Below are positions 27,904 to 36,677 of a stretch of DNA of 64,000 nt, piece after piece. Within the stretch, counting starts at the first letter, position 1; every line of letters begins with the position of its first letter. The DNA comes from Chloroflexota bacterium (GTDB lineage Bacteria > Chloroflexota > Anaerolineae > Anaerolineales > UBA4823): positions 3,708,202-3,772,201 of the forward strand of contig CP070764.1 in NCBI GenBank assembly GCA_020349245.1. The letters are read 5' to 3'. Below the pieces are notes generated by a model, which worked only from the letters and a program-made list of their open reading frames with translations, did no database searches and had not been told where the DNA came from. Position numbers and translations under genes: made by a program.

Positions 27904-28641
27904 TCAGCGATTTAGGGTCACGGTTAAGGAGTACATATCACCCCTGTTATAGCAGTAGGTGAACTCTACTGGTGTACCGTCTTCTGCATACACAGTTCTT
28001 TCTTTATATAGAATTGGTGATCCTGGTTGGATTCGCATTAATTTCGCAAGTTCTTGATCGGCTAATCGCGCCTCGAGTTTCTGGACCGCCCTTTTTACTG
28101 GATACCCGGTTTTTTGAAATTCTTCCCACAGGTGCTGAATATCAATATCTTGAATTTCTGCTTGGGTCAGCATCGAAAACAAGTGGTGGGGTATATAAGC
28201 GTCGTGTAATGTTACCAGGACATCGTCCGCCTGTCGGAGGGTCTTTAGGTGGATAACTAAGCCGTCCGCTTCGAGTAGCAATGCATCGGCGATCTTCGGT
28301 GTGGCTTTGATCACTTCAAACTGGAGAATGAGCGCTTTGGCCTGGATCCCCTGCAAGGTGGAGTTTTCAAAAAAATTTGTCAGGCGACTGTGGTCTCTTT
28401 CGATGTGGGGCAGGGTGACAAAAGTACCCACGCCATGTCGTCGATAAAGAAAGCCTCCTTCGATCAGCTCAGAGGTTGCTTGGCGGACAGTCATCCTGCT
28501 CACTCCAAATTGGGCTGCCAGCTCATCTTCAGACGGCAATTTTTGTCCGCGCATCAACTTTCCCGAATCGATCTGCTCCCGCAGCGATTCTCGGATTTTT
28601 ACGTACAGCGGAATGCCTTCCGTAGTGGATATATCAACCAT
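27904..28641 (-). CDS. GntR/HutC-family transcription regulator
   Basis: 245 residues from the ATG at 28641, with GGAG 11 bases upstream. An in-frame GTG at 28653 would add four residues. The N-terminus is a winged helix of the GntR type: PLYVKIRESLREQI, then KLPSEDELAAQFGVSRMTVRQA and a wing RRHGVGTFV. The C-terminal 150 residues match a UTRA effector domain (HutC subfamily) ending in VEFTYCYNRGDMY. These repressors release DNA when they bind a sugar, amino sugar or related effector. The target is probably its own promoter and the transaldolase-like gene. An 18-bp inverted repeat just upstream is a likely operator. Confidence 0.9.
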   Translation of the reverse strand: MVDISTTEGIPLYVKIRESLREQIDSGKLMRGQKLPSEDELAAQFGVSRMTVRQATSELIEGGFLYRRHGVGTFVTLPHIERDHSRLTNFFENSTLQGIQAKALILQFEVIKATPKIADALLLEADGLVIHLKTLRQADDVLVTLHDAYIPHHLFSMLTQAEIQDIDIQHLWEEFQKTGYPVKRAVQKLEARLADQELAKLMRIQPGSPILYKERTVYAEDGTPVEFTYCYNRGDMYSLTVTLNR

Positions 28642-28675
28642 AGAATGAGTCACTCCAAAGAAAATATCCCAGGGG

Positions 28676-28699
28676 TATCTAGACGTATAGATATCTATA
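28676..28699. promoter_or_regulatory. Likely GntR operator: overlapping palindromes
   Basis: An 18-bp near-perfect inverted repeat (28676-28693, TATCTA-N6-TAGATA) overlaps a 14-bp perfect palindrome (28686-28699, TATAGATATCTATA). The site lies 35 bases upstream of the GntR start. It contains TCTAGAC, similar to the TCTAGA core of sites used by NagR/HutC-type regulators. Confidence 0.6.
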
Positions 28700-28895
28700 T
28701 TATATGTTGATTTTGTGAATCAGTGAAGAGGATTGATGAGCTACTTTATGAAAAGTATCACGATGTGATTTATTTATGGTAAAATTTGCCCCATTGCCAG
28801 CATTGCTGTGTGATACACGCGAGAATTTCAATTTGAGGTGAACATCTTCGAGGAGAATTTTGCAAATTAATTCTCCTGACGAGTGAGGAGCGCCT

Positions 28896-29252
28896 ATGCT
28901 AAATGATTGGATTTTCATTGGAGTTTTTCTTGTCTTGGCTCCGATTTTTCCTGCAATTGCCCTACTGATACCAAGATTCATTGCCCCCCGAAAACCAAAT
29001 CCCTTAAAAACTGAGACTTATGAATGTGGCATTGAAACTTATGGGGACACTTGGGTTCAATTCAAGGCTCAGTATTACATTTTTGCCCTTGTCTTTCTAA
29101 TTTTTGATATTGAAGTCGTGTTTTTATATCCCTGGGCAGTGGCTTTTGAGCAGCTTCCCATGTTCGCGGTTCTTGAAGGTGTGCTGTTCATCTTGATCTT
29201 GGTTGCTGGGTTGTTTTACACCTGGCGTAAAGGTGTCTTGGAATGGGTTTAA
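28896..29252 (+). CDS. nuoA: NADH-quinone oxidoreductase subunit A
   Basis: 118 residues with three membrane helices, the small NuoA subunit at the base of the complex I membrane arm. The loop between helices 1 and 2 holds the conserved YECGIE (Cys at the quinone-entry loop), and helix 2 carries the acidic FDIEVVF. The ATG at 28896 follows the ribosome-binding site GAGGAGCG. A strong terminator comes 20 bases after the stop, so nuoA seems to be its own transcription unit, unlike the usual nuoABCD start of the operon. NuoB, C and D are not in the window. Confidence 0.95.
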   Translation: MLNDWIFIGVFLVLAPIFPAIALLIPRFIAPRKPNPLKTETYECGIETYGDTWVQFKAQYYIFALVFLIFDIEVVFLYPWAVAFEQLPMFAVLEGVLFILILVAGLFYTWRKGVLEWV

Positions 29253-29272
29253 GGGGTAAAAGATCGGAAAAT

Positions 29273-29307
29273 AAAAAGGCTGAAGGAAAAAATCCCTCAG
29301 CCTTTTT
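29273..29307 (+). terminator. Terminator between nuoA and nuoH
   Basis: An 11-bp perfect stem, 29273-29283 with 29297-29307, whose 5' arm starts with AAAAA and whose 3' arm ends with TTTTT. It can act in both directions. It isolates nuoA from the nuoH operon. Confidence 0.88.
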
Positions 29308-29352
29308 GTGCGGATTAATTGCGGTTGAATTTCTTCCACTTGGAGAATTGGC

Positions 29353-30564
29353 ATGAGCGATCCTATTAATTCTATTGCAGAATGGCTGCGGTCGATAATG
29401 TCTGGATGGGGATTATCAGAAGGTTTGATCACCGTGATCCTGGCAGTGGTTGGAGTCGTGATCTTGGCGACAACGGTGCTGGTGATTGATATCCTGTTGG
29501 TCTGGATCGAAAGAAAAATGGTTGCCAGGTTTCAGGATCGCTTGGGACCCAACCGGGTGGGTCCATTTGGGATTATTCAACCTATTGCAGATGTAATCAA
29601 ATTGTTAATCAAGGAAGATATCTTACCGAACGGTGCGGATAAGTTCATCTTCAATCTTGCGCCAATTTTCGCGCTGGCATCTGTTCTATTATTGTGGGCT
29701 GTTGTTCCTTTTGCACCAACAGTTATCGGTGCGGATATCAATGTTGCCGTCCTGTATGTAGTCGGCATTGGTGCAGTGGGGACCTTGGGCATCATCATGG
29801 CTGGTTGGGCCTCCAATAATAAATATGCTTTGCTGGGGGCTTTCCGGACAGTAGCCCAGATGATCGCGTATGAAGTTCCCATGGTTATTGCCCTGCTAGT
29901 GCCCGTTCTGCTCGCCCGTTCAATGGGAATGCAGTCGATTGTCAATGCACAGAGTCCCTGGTACATACTCGTCGTCCCGCTAGCCGCAGTGATTTTATTC
30001 ATTTCTTCCATCGCGGAGCTGGGCAGGACACCTTTTGATATCAGTGAGGCAGAATCAGAGATTGTTGCTGGATTTCACATTGAATACACCGGGATGAAAT
30101 TCGGATTGTTTTATGCGGGTGAACTGCTGCATGCCTTGACCGTATCCGCCTTGATCTCAACCCTGTTTTTAGGTGGATGGCGAGGTCCGTTTGTTGATCA
30201 GTTGCCGATACTTGGGCCAGTTTACCTGTTCATTAAAGCTTTCCTTGTCTATTATCTAATCATGTGGGTACGCTATTCATTCCCGCGAGTTCGAATCGAC
30301 CAGATGCTGGGTTTCAATTGGAAATTCTTGACGCCTCTCGCATTGTTACTGCTTATCGTTGTTGCCATCTTGGATAAACTACTGGTTGGTACCTCTCAGG
30401 TGGTGTACGTCTTGGTGATGTTGGCAGCCAATTTAGCCATTGTTTGGGCCACTGTCCTCATCCTGCGTAGATATGCCCGTTTTGAGCGGAAGCGCATTGG
30501 GGAGGAAAGACCAGTCGCGGTTTCCCCGACCACTGAAAGAAACGAATTTGTGGGACAGGAGTGA
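29353..30564 (+). CDS. nuoH: NADH-quinone oxidoreductase subunit H
   Basis: 403 residues, about 60-70 longer than many NuoH proteins. Typical blocks: ERKMVARFQDRLGPNRVGPFG near residue 55, the quinone-chamber loop AELGRTPFDISEAESEIVAGFHIEYTGMKF near 220, and late RYSFPRVRIDQML. NuoH joins the membrane arm to the peripheral arm and forms part of the quinone tunnel. The extra length is at the N-terminus and at a charged C-terminal tail after residue 370. It opens the nuoHJKLMMN run; the next start is two bases after its stop. Confidence 0.95.
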   Translation: MSDPINSIAEWLRSIMSGWGLSEGLITVILAVVGVVILATTVLVIDILLVWIERKMVARFQDRLGPNRVGPFGIIQPIADVIKLLIKEDILPNGADKFIFNLAPIFALASVLLLWAVVPFAPTVIGADINVAVLYVVGIGAVGTLGIIMAGWASNNKYALLGAFRTVAQMIAYEVPMVIALLVPVLLARSMGMQSIVNAQSPWYILVVPLAAVILFISSIAELGRTPFDISEAESEIVAGFHIEYTGMKFGLFYAGELLHALTVSALISTLFLGGWRGPFVDQLPILGPVYLFIKAFLVYYLIMWVRYSFPRVRIDQMLGFNWKFLTPLALLLLIVVAILDKLLVGTSQVVYVLVMLAANLAIVWATVLILRRYARFERKRIGEERPVAVSPTTERNEFVGQE

Positions 30565-30565
30565 G

Positions 30566-31081
30566 ATGATGACGGTTTTGCAAGTGATTTTCTTAATTAC
30601 TGCGGTCGTGACGCTTGGGGCAGCTGTAATGGTCGTCACCGCTCGAAATCTGATCCACTCTGCCCTTTGGTTGATTCTCTCCTTATTTGGGGTTGCGGTG
30701 ATGTATGGATTGCTGAATGCTACTTTCTTTACAGTGATCCAGGTGGTGATATATATCGGGGCGATCGCAATATTGATGATATTTGCCATCATGTTGACCC
30801 GCCGGGTGATTCAAGATCCTGGGAGTAGCGTTAATAGAGGCTGGTGGTTAGCAGGGTTGATGTCACTGGTTCTGTTCACAGCCTTGGTATGGATGTTCAG
30901 CACCTGGACTGGATTTCATACAACACTGCCTGAAATGCCCGCCGGTATTGACCCGATTGAATTATTAGGGACTGCTCTGGTATCTCCAAGTGGATATGTC
31001 ATTCCCTTTGAAATCGCTTCAGTGTTACTCGTAGCTGCATTAATTGGCGCGGTAGTGGTGGCCTGGGAGAGAAAATCATGA
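30566..31081 (+). CDS. nuoJ: NADH-quinone oxidoreductase subunit J
   Basis: 171 residues with five membrane helices. It contains the NuoJ block RNLIHSALWLILSLFGVAVMYGLL and the pi-bulge helix VIYIGAIAILMIFAIML. The start is ATG 30566; the ribosome-binding site CAGGAG lies at 30556-30561, inside the end of nuoH. A longer open frame upstream overlaps nuoH and is not used. NuoI, which usually lies between H and J, is missing. The stop overlaps the nuoK start by four bases. Confidence 0.94.
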   Translation: MMTVLQVIFLITAVVTLGAAVMVVTARNLIHSALWLILSLFGVAVMYGLLNATFFTVIQVVIYIGAIAILMIFAIMLTRRVIQDPGSSVNRGWWLAGLMSLVLFTALVWMFSTWTGFHTTLPEMPAGIDPIELLGTALVSPSGYVIPFEIASVLLVAALIGAVVVAWERKS

Positions 31082-31386
31082 TCTCATTATCCTATTTTCT
31101 AGTTTTTTCCGCGGCTTTATTCTGTATCGGATTGTATGGGGTGTTAGCACGCAAGAATGCGATCGCGATTCTTATGGGAATCGAATTGATGTTGAATGCT
31201 GTGATAATCAACCTTATCGCCTTTTGGCGTTTTCGCGGCCCTGAGATGATCGCCGGTCAGGCTTTTGGGATCATTGTTTTTGCTGTTGCTGCGGCAGAGG
31301 TAGCCGTGGGTCTAGCTTTATTCATTGCCATATATCGCCGTCGAAACACGATCGCTGCTGACGAGATCGATCTTTTGAAATGGTGA
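31078..31386 (+). CDS. nuoK: NADH-quinone oxidoreductase subunit K
   Basis: 102 residues with three membrane helices, normal for NuoK. The two conserved proton-path glutamates are in GIELMLNAVIINL (helix 2) and AAAEVAVGLAL (helix 3). NuoK carries protons in the central water channel of the membrane arm. Its ATG overlaps the nuoJ stop (ATGA). Confidence 0.96.
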   Translation: MISLSYFLVFSAALFCIGLYGVLARKNAIAILMGIELMLNAVIINLIAFWRFRGPEMIAGQAFGIIVFAVAAAEVAVGLALFIAIYRRRNTIAADEIDLLKW

Positions 31387-31399
31387 TAGGAGGAATTTA

Positions 31400-33571
31400 A
31401 TGGAATCATCGACACTTGTATGGCTGTTGCCTGCTCCTCCATTAGTTGCATTTTTCATAATCATGTTGTTGACCAATCGCAGCAAGGGATTGAGTCACTT
31501 TCTTGGGGTTGGTGCAGCATTTCTTTCATTTGTTGGCAGCATGGCCATCGTTGTTTTGGCTCTTCAATCTGGGCACCTTGGGGAAGAGCCATTTACATCA
31601 GTCCTCAATTGGATTCCAACCGCAGACACATGGTTCCAGATCGGCGTCTGGGTAGATCCGCTAACGGTGGGGACGCTGTTCTTTGTGGCAATCACGATTT
31701 TGATGATCTTCATTTACAGTATTGGGTACCACAACTATGGACAGCCAAAGGGTGATCATGATGCACCTGGCCTGCCACCTCATGGAGCGACTGTCGAGGA
31801 TGAGCATGGACATAAACACAGGGTGCCTTCCATCGAACCGATGTATTCACGGTTTTTTGCATTTATATCTCTGTTTGCGTTTGGGATGTATGTCCTGGTG
31901 GTCTCCAATAACCTGCTGACCCTCTTTGTCGGCTGGGAGATCATGGGTTTATGCTCGTATCTGCTGATCGGATTTTGGTATGCCAAACCCTCGGCCAGGG
32001 CAGCGGCAATAAAGGCATTTTTGACTACCCGGGTCGGTGATGTGATTATGCTCCTCGGTCTGGCTTATTTGTACTCGTTGGCAGGCAGTTTAAGCTACGA
32101 TGTGATCTTCTCGGAGGAGACACTCCACCTTCTGACCTCAACCAGTGCCCCCGTTTTAGGGGTTTCTGCCGCAGTGCTGATTGGCCTCTTCCTGTTCATT
32201 GGTACGATTGGAAAATCCGCTCAGTGGCCATTGCATGTCTGGTTACCAGATGCCATGGAAGGTCCCACCCCGGTTTCGGCGATGATCCATGCAGCCACAA
32301 TGGTCTCAGCTGGTGTCTACCTGGTAGTCAGAGTTTTCCCGATCATCTCAGCGGGTATGGTCCATGGCGAGCCTACCGTGACGATGAATTTAATGGCTTT
32401 CATCGGTGCTTTCACTGGGCTCTTTGCTGCCACGATCGCGGTTGCCCAAAATGATATCAAACGGGTCCTGGCCTATTCAACCATATCGCAGCTGGGTTAC
32501 ATGATTGCCGCAATCGGTATCGGGGCATACGTTGCCGCAGCTTTTCACCTCTTTACCCACGCTTTCTTCAAAGCATTGTTGTTCTTGGGTTCTGGTTCAG
32601 TGATCCACGGCGTAGAGCATGGTGTGCTCCATACCGGCGAGGAGGTCGACCCCCAGAATATGTTCAACATGGGCGGGTTACGAAAGAAAATGCCGATCAC
32701 ATTCTGGACTTTTTTGATCGGTGGTTTTGCCCTATCAGGTTTCCCCTTTATCACTGCAGGATTCTGGTCCAAGGACGAAATCCTGGCTGATGCTTTTGCC
32801 CATTCGAGCTGGGCGGTGCTGATCGTCTTGGCATTGGCAGCCTTATTAACTGCCTTCTACACGATGCGCCAGATCACGCTTACCTTCCTGGGAAAATCAC
32901 GCACGGAGTCAGCCGAGCATGCGGTAGAGTCAAAGTGGACCATGACATTCCCCTTGGTCTTTCTGGCTGCGTTTGCAATCATCGCTGGCTGGCCAGGTAT
33001 CCCCGGTGATTTCCCAATTATCGGTGGGTTTATCCCAAATTTCATCCATGAATTTATCGGGGAGACTTTAGCTGAACATCCTGAGACGATTACATTCAAT
33101 TGGATTCCTTTGTTGATTTCCTTGGCGGTTTCCCTGGGTGGATTATTCCTGGGCTGGCTCGTGTACAAGGATGTCCCGGCAGGTGCACCCGATCCTCTCG
33201 AGAAGCCTCTTGGTCCAATCTATCGTCTGTTGAAAAACAAGTATTACTTTGATGAGCTCTACGACTTGATTTTTGTGCGGCCTGCGTATTGGATGTCGCG
33301 TACCTTCACCTACCTTTGGCTTGATAGAAAGATCATCGATGGTGTCCTTCATACGGTATCCCGGGTGTCATTCTCTTTGGGCGGTTTATTGCGGAACTAT
33401 ATTGACAAACCGATCGTGAACGGCTTTGGTGATTTTGTTGGTGAAAGCGTGAAACGTCTCGGTAAATCGGCACGGTTTATCCAGACCGGTCGGATACAGC
33501 AATACATGGTAATGGCATTGATCATTGCTTTTGGCACACTGTTTTATTACCTGTTTATTTTGTCGCAGTAA
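31400..33571 (+). CDS. nuoL: NADH-quinone oxidoreductase subunit L
   Basis: 723 residues, the distal Mrp-type antiporter subunit. Conserved proton residues: the TM5 Glu in GWEIMGLCSYLLIGFW, the TM7 Lys in GKSAQWPLHVWLPDAMEGPTPVSA, and the TM8 His/Lys region. A long C-terminal lateral helix follows a charged loop near residue 600. An insertion of about 40 residues rich in His, Asp, Glu and Gly lies near residues 112-145, in the loop before YSRFFAF; it would face solvent. AGGAGG at 31388-31393 is its ribosome-binding site. Length is above the E. coli subunit (613). Confidence 0.96.
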   Translation: MESSTLVWLLPAPPLVAFFIIMLLTNRSKGLSHFLGVGAAFLSFVGSMAIVVLALQSGHLGEEPFTSVLNWIPTADTWFQIGVWVDPLTVGTLFFVAITILMIFIYSIGYHNYGQPKGDHDAPGLPPHGATVEDEHGHKHRVPSIEPMYSRFFAFISLFAFGMYVLVVSNNLLTLFVGWEIMGLCSYLLIGFWYAKPSARAAAIKAFLTTRVGDVIMLLGLAYLYSLAGSLSYDVIFSEETLHLLTSTSAPVLGVSAAVLIGLFLFIGTIGKSAQWPLHVWLPDAMEGPTPVSAMIHAATMVSAGVYLVVRVFPIISAGMVHGEPTVTMNLMAFIGAFTGLFAATIAVAQNDIKRVLAYSTISQLGYMIAAIGIGAYVAAAFHLFTHAFFKALLFLGSGSVIHGVEHGVLHTGEEVDPQNMFNMGGLRKKMPITFWTFLIGGFALSGFPFITAGFWSKDEILADAFAHSSWAVLIVLALAALLTAFYTMRQITLTFLGKSRTESAEHAVESKWTMTFPLVFLAAFAIIAGWPGIPGDFPIIGGFIPNFIHEFIGETLAEHPETITFNWIPLLISLAVSLGGLFLGWLVYKDVPAGAPDPLEKPLGPIYRLLKNKYYFDELYDLIFVRPAYWMSRTFTYLWLDRKIIDGVLHTVSRVSFSLGGLLRNYIDKPIVNGFGDFVGESVKRLGKSARFIQTGRIQQYMVMALIIAFGTLFYYLFILSQ

Positions 33572-33635
33572 AGATTTGTTTGACTGGACGTAACTATATG
33601 GAAATTAATCCAAATCAAGGATGCAGGAGCTAAGA

Positions 33636-35192
33636 ATGGAATTCATCTTGAATTATCTGCTCAGCTTGATCCTTTTTACCCCAGCGGCAGTTGCTATCTT
33701 GGTCCTTCTTTTGCCACGAGGAGAGGTGAAACTGCAGCGATGGGTAGCCTTCTTGGGAAGCCTAATTCCCTTGGCATTATCTCTCGTCCTGTGGTTTAAC
33801 TTCAAACCCGATCAGCCAGGGTTTCAATTCGAGGAGATGTACGTGTGGTATGCGCCGATCAATTCCTCATTCCACCTGGGGGTGGATGGGATCTCGTTGG
33901 TCATGGTAGTTCTCACCACACTACTCACTCCACTTGCTATTCTGGCATCCTACAGCATAAAGGAACGCGTCAAGGTGTATATGTTTTTCTTCTTGATGCT
34001 GGAAATGGGGATGCTGGGAGTTTTCCTCTCATTGGACCTGCTGATCTTCTTCGTTTTCTGGGAGCTCGGACTGGTTCCAATGTATTTCCTGATCAATCAA
34101 TGGGGAAGTGAGAAAGGAGAGCGGGAAATCTGGGGGCGAAAAATCAAAGCACGTACTTATGCTTCCTTCAAATTCATGATTTACACGATGGCAGGATCTT
34201 TGGGTTTGCTGCTGGCGATCCAGCTAATTGGCGTCGTGGCAGGCACATTTGATATGCCGGTTTTGTTCGAGCGTATGGGGAGTGTAGAGGGAACATTAAT
34301 GGGGTTTCCTGTCAGCACGGTGAAAACCGTGGCATTCTGGGCGTTCGTTGTAGCCTTCGCGATCAAGGTGCCGGTCTGGCCATTCCATACCTGGTTGCCC
34401 GATGCTCACACGGAGGCACCAACTGCAGGTTCCATGATTCTGGCAGGTGTTTTGCTGAAACTGGGAGCCTACGGTTTTCTACGATTGGTCCTGCCGCTCT
34501 ATCCAGATGAATCGAAGTATTTCGCCGCAGCTCTTGCCTTCCTGGCGACCATGGCGATCATTTTTGGGGCACTGGCTTCTTATGGTCAAAATGATTTCAA
34601 GCGGTTGGTGGCATATTCTTCTGTCAACCATATGGGTTTTGTGATCTTGGGTGTTGCTGCTGCCGCATTTGCGATAAATTCTGAAAATGCAACCATAGCC
34701 CTGAATGGAGCGGTGTTGCAAATGTTTAACCACGGTCTGTCTGCGGCCGGGATGTTTTTCCTCGTGGGTGTGATATATGAGCGCACACATACCCGCGATC
34801 TCAATGAATACGGGGGCTTATTCCCCCTAGTCCCTGTATATGGAGGCATCCTGATCTTTACTTCGATGGCTTCCCTGGGATTACCGGGATTGGGTGGCTT
34901 CATATCCGAATTTCTGGTGGTGCGAGGCGCATGGCCGATCTTCACCCTGTTCACAATTTTGAGCATGATTGGGCTTTTCTTCACCGGCGCCTACATTCTT
35001 AAGGGGATCAAGCAAGTTTTACATGGACCATTAAATGAGCGGTGGAAGGGACACATCAGTGAGATAAATGTCCGTGAAGCATTTGTCATCACCCCGTTGA
35101 TGGTGCTTATGCTGCTGATCGGTATCTGGCCGGCGATGCTGCTGGATGTGATTAACCGGGCTGTGATGATGTTCTATTCGCTCTATTCATGA
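33636..35192 (+). CDS. nuoM: NADH-quinone oxidoreductase subunit M, canonical copy
   Basis: 518 residues from the ATG at 33636, set by CAGGAG at 33624-33629; an in-frame ATG at 33621 is too early. All proton-path residues of an antiporter-like subunit are visible: Glu in FWELGLVPMYFL (TM5), Lys in AIKVPVWPFHTWLPDAHTEAPT (TM7), Lys in GVLLKLGAYG (TM8), and Glu in GFISEFLVV (TM12). A short charged loop, WGSEKGEREIWGRK, follows TM5. It is the first of two NuoM genes in tandem. Confidence 0.95.
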   Translation: MEFILNYLLSLILFTPAAVAILVLLLPRGEVKLQRWVAFLGSLIPLALSLVLWFNFKPDQPGFQFEEMYVWYAPINSSFHLGVDGISLVMVVLTTLLTPLAILASYSIKERVKVYMFFFLMLEMGMLGVFLSLDLLIFFVFWELGLVPMYFLINQWGSEKGEREIWGRKIKARTYASFKFMIYTMAGSLGLLLAIQLIGVVAGTFDMPVLFERMGSVEGTLMGFPVSTVKTVAFWAFVVAFAIKVPVWPFHTWLPDAHTEAPTAGSMILAGVLLKLGAYGFLRLVLPLYPDESKYFAAALAFLATMAIIFGALASYGQNDFKRLVAYSSVNHMGFVILGVAAAAFAINSENATIALNGAVLQMFNHGLSAAGMFFLVGVIYERTHTRDLNEYGGLFPLVPVYGGILIFTSMASLGLPGLGGFISEFLVVRGAWPIFTLFTILSMIGLFFTGAYILKGIKQVLHGPLNERWKGHISEINVREAFVITPLMVLMLLIGIWPAMLLDVINRAVMMFYSLYS

Positions 35193-35201
35193 TTGAGGTG
35201 A

Positions 35202-36677
35202 ATGATGGCATTCCCATTTCTTAGTGTAATCATTTTTACCCCTATCATCACCGGTGTTTTTCTCTTGTTAATTCCCGGTGAAAGGAAAACAGAAATCCGG
35301 ATGACTGCCCTGGCAGCATCCCTGATCGCCTTGGCACTATCGACCTGGGTTTATTTCTCATACGATCCAGCCGTAGCTGGATACCAGTTCATTGAGAAAT
35401 ATGATTGGTTCCCAACTTTAGGCATCTCATACTATGTCGGTGTAGATGGGATGAGTGCTCCTTTGCTGATCTTGACTGGTATTGTCATGTTCACCGGTGT
35501 TTTGATCTCCTGGGGCATCGATGACAGGCCGCGAGAATTTTTCGCATTTCTATTCATCCTTGCATCAGGCGTTTTTGGGGTTTTTGCTTCTCTGGATTTA
35601 TTTGGATTGATTTTCTTTTACGAAATCGCTGTATTTCCGATGTACCTGCTGATCGCCATCTGGGGTTGGAAGGTCACCCGGGAGTACGCGGCGATGAAGT
35701 TGACTTTGTACCTATTCATCGGATCGGTCATCGCACTGGTTGGAATATTGGCGATGTATTTCTCCTCCGGCTTAAGCACGTTTAACATGCTCACCTTGGA
35801 GACTGCCAATTTTTCGCCAGAGTTTCAAAGGTTCTGGTTCCCATTTGTGTTCTTTGGTTTTGCAGTCCTAGGTGGTATATTCCCCTTCCATAACTGGAGT
35901 CCGGATGGCCACGTAGCTGCACCAACGGCGGTTTCGATGTTCCACGCGGGTGTGCTGATGAAGCTGGGCGCGTTTGCTGCCTTGCGGGTAGGGATTATGC
36001 TGCTTCCGGAGGGCGCTCGCTTCCATCTGCCCTGGATCATTGTCCTTACCTTAATCAATGTCGTCTACGGTGCATTCATCGCCATGGTTCAATCCGATTT
36101 CAAATATGTTATCGGCTTCTCATCCGTATCCCATATGGGTCTGGTGTTGATGGGATTTGCCACCCTGAATGCCGATGGCATGTTGGGGGCAGGTGTGCAA
36201 ATGTTTTCGCATGGCATTATGACAGCATTATTCTTCGCAGTCGTCGGCGTGATATACGATCGAGCCCATACCAGGGAGGTGCCTAAATTGGGCGGCTTCG
36301 CGGCGTTAATGCCAATCGTTGCTGGGGCGTTTATTGTCGGTGGTCTGGTTTCGATGGGTATGCCTGGATTCTCCGGGTTTGTCGCAGAATTCCCCATATT
36401 TATGGGTTTGTGGCGTTACCAGCCCTGGATCGCTATTATTGCCTCAATTTCGATCGTTATCACGGCTTCCTATATTATCCGCATCATCGGCCGGGTATTT
36501 TTCGGAAAAATGCCAGAGGAGTTTGTCGGACATTTTGGTGATGCCACAGTCTTGGATAAAGTTGCCTTGGTTCTTTTAAGTGCGATTCTGATCGTGGTTG
36601 GTGTTTATCCAACGATCATGGTGACGATGGTTGAATCCGGCGTTGAGAACATATTGCGCCTGTTGGGAGGTGCTTAG
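35202..36677 (+). CDS. nuoM: Second NuoM-like subunit, TM7 lysine missing
   Basis: 491 residues, homologous to the NuoM before it. It keeps the TM5 Glu (FYEIAVFPMYLL), the TM8 Lys (GVLMKLGAFA) and the TM12 Glu (GFVAEFPIF). In the TM7 block, however, it reads VLGGIFPFHNWSPDGHVAAPT, with Gly-Gly-Ile where the first copy has Lys-Val-Pro, so the conserved middle lysine of the proton channel is absent. GAGGTGA precedes two adjacent ATG codons (35202, 35205). Duplicate-NuoM complex I variants are known (the so-called 2M type). Whether this copy pumps is open. The stop lies directly before the nuoN GTG. Confidence 0.93.
   Translation: MMAFPFLSVIIFTPIITGVFLLLIPGERKTEIRMTALAASLIALALSTWVYFSYDPAVAGYQFIEKYDWFPTLGISYYVGVDGMSAPLLILTGIVMFTGVLISWGIDDRPREFFAFLFILASGVFGVFASLDLFGLIFFYEIAVFPMYLLIAIWGWKVTREYAAMKLTLYLFIGSVIALVGILAMYFSSGLSTFNMLTLETANFSPEFQRFWFPFVFFGFAVLGGIFPFHNWSPDGHVAAPTAVSMFHAGVLMKLGAFAALRVGIMLLPEGARFHLPWIIVLTLINVVYGAFIAMVQSDFKYVIGFSSVSHMGLVLMGFATLNADGMLGAGVQMFSHGIMTALFFAVVGVIYDRAHTREVPKLGGFAALMPIVAGAFIVGGLVSMGMPGFSGFVAEFPIFMGLWRYQPWIAIIASISIVITASYIIRIIGRVFFGKMPEEFVGHFGDATVLDKVALVLLSAILIVVGVYPTIMVTMVESGVENILRLLGGA

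Noticed and set aside
29253-29352. A missing or broken nuoB between nuoA and nuoH
   Set aside because: The gap is only 100 bases, holds a clean terminator and the nuoH leader, and shows no remains of NuoB coding sequence.
30440-30565. Extended N-terminus of nuoJ
   Set aside because: It would overlap nuoH by 125 bases and is charged, unlike NuoJ; ATG 30566 has its own ribosome-binding site.
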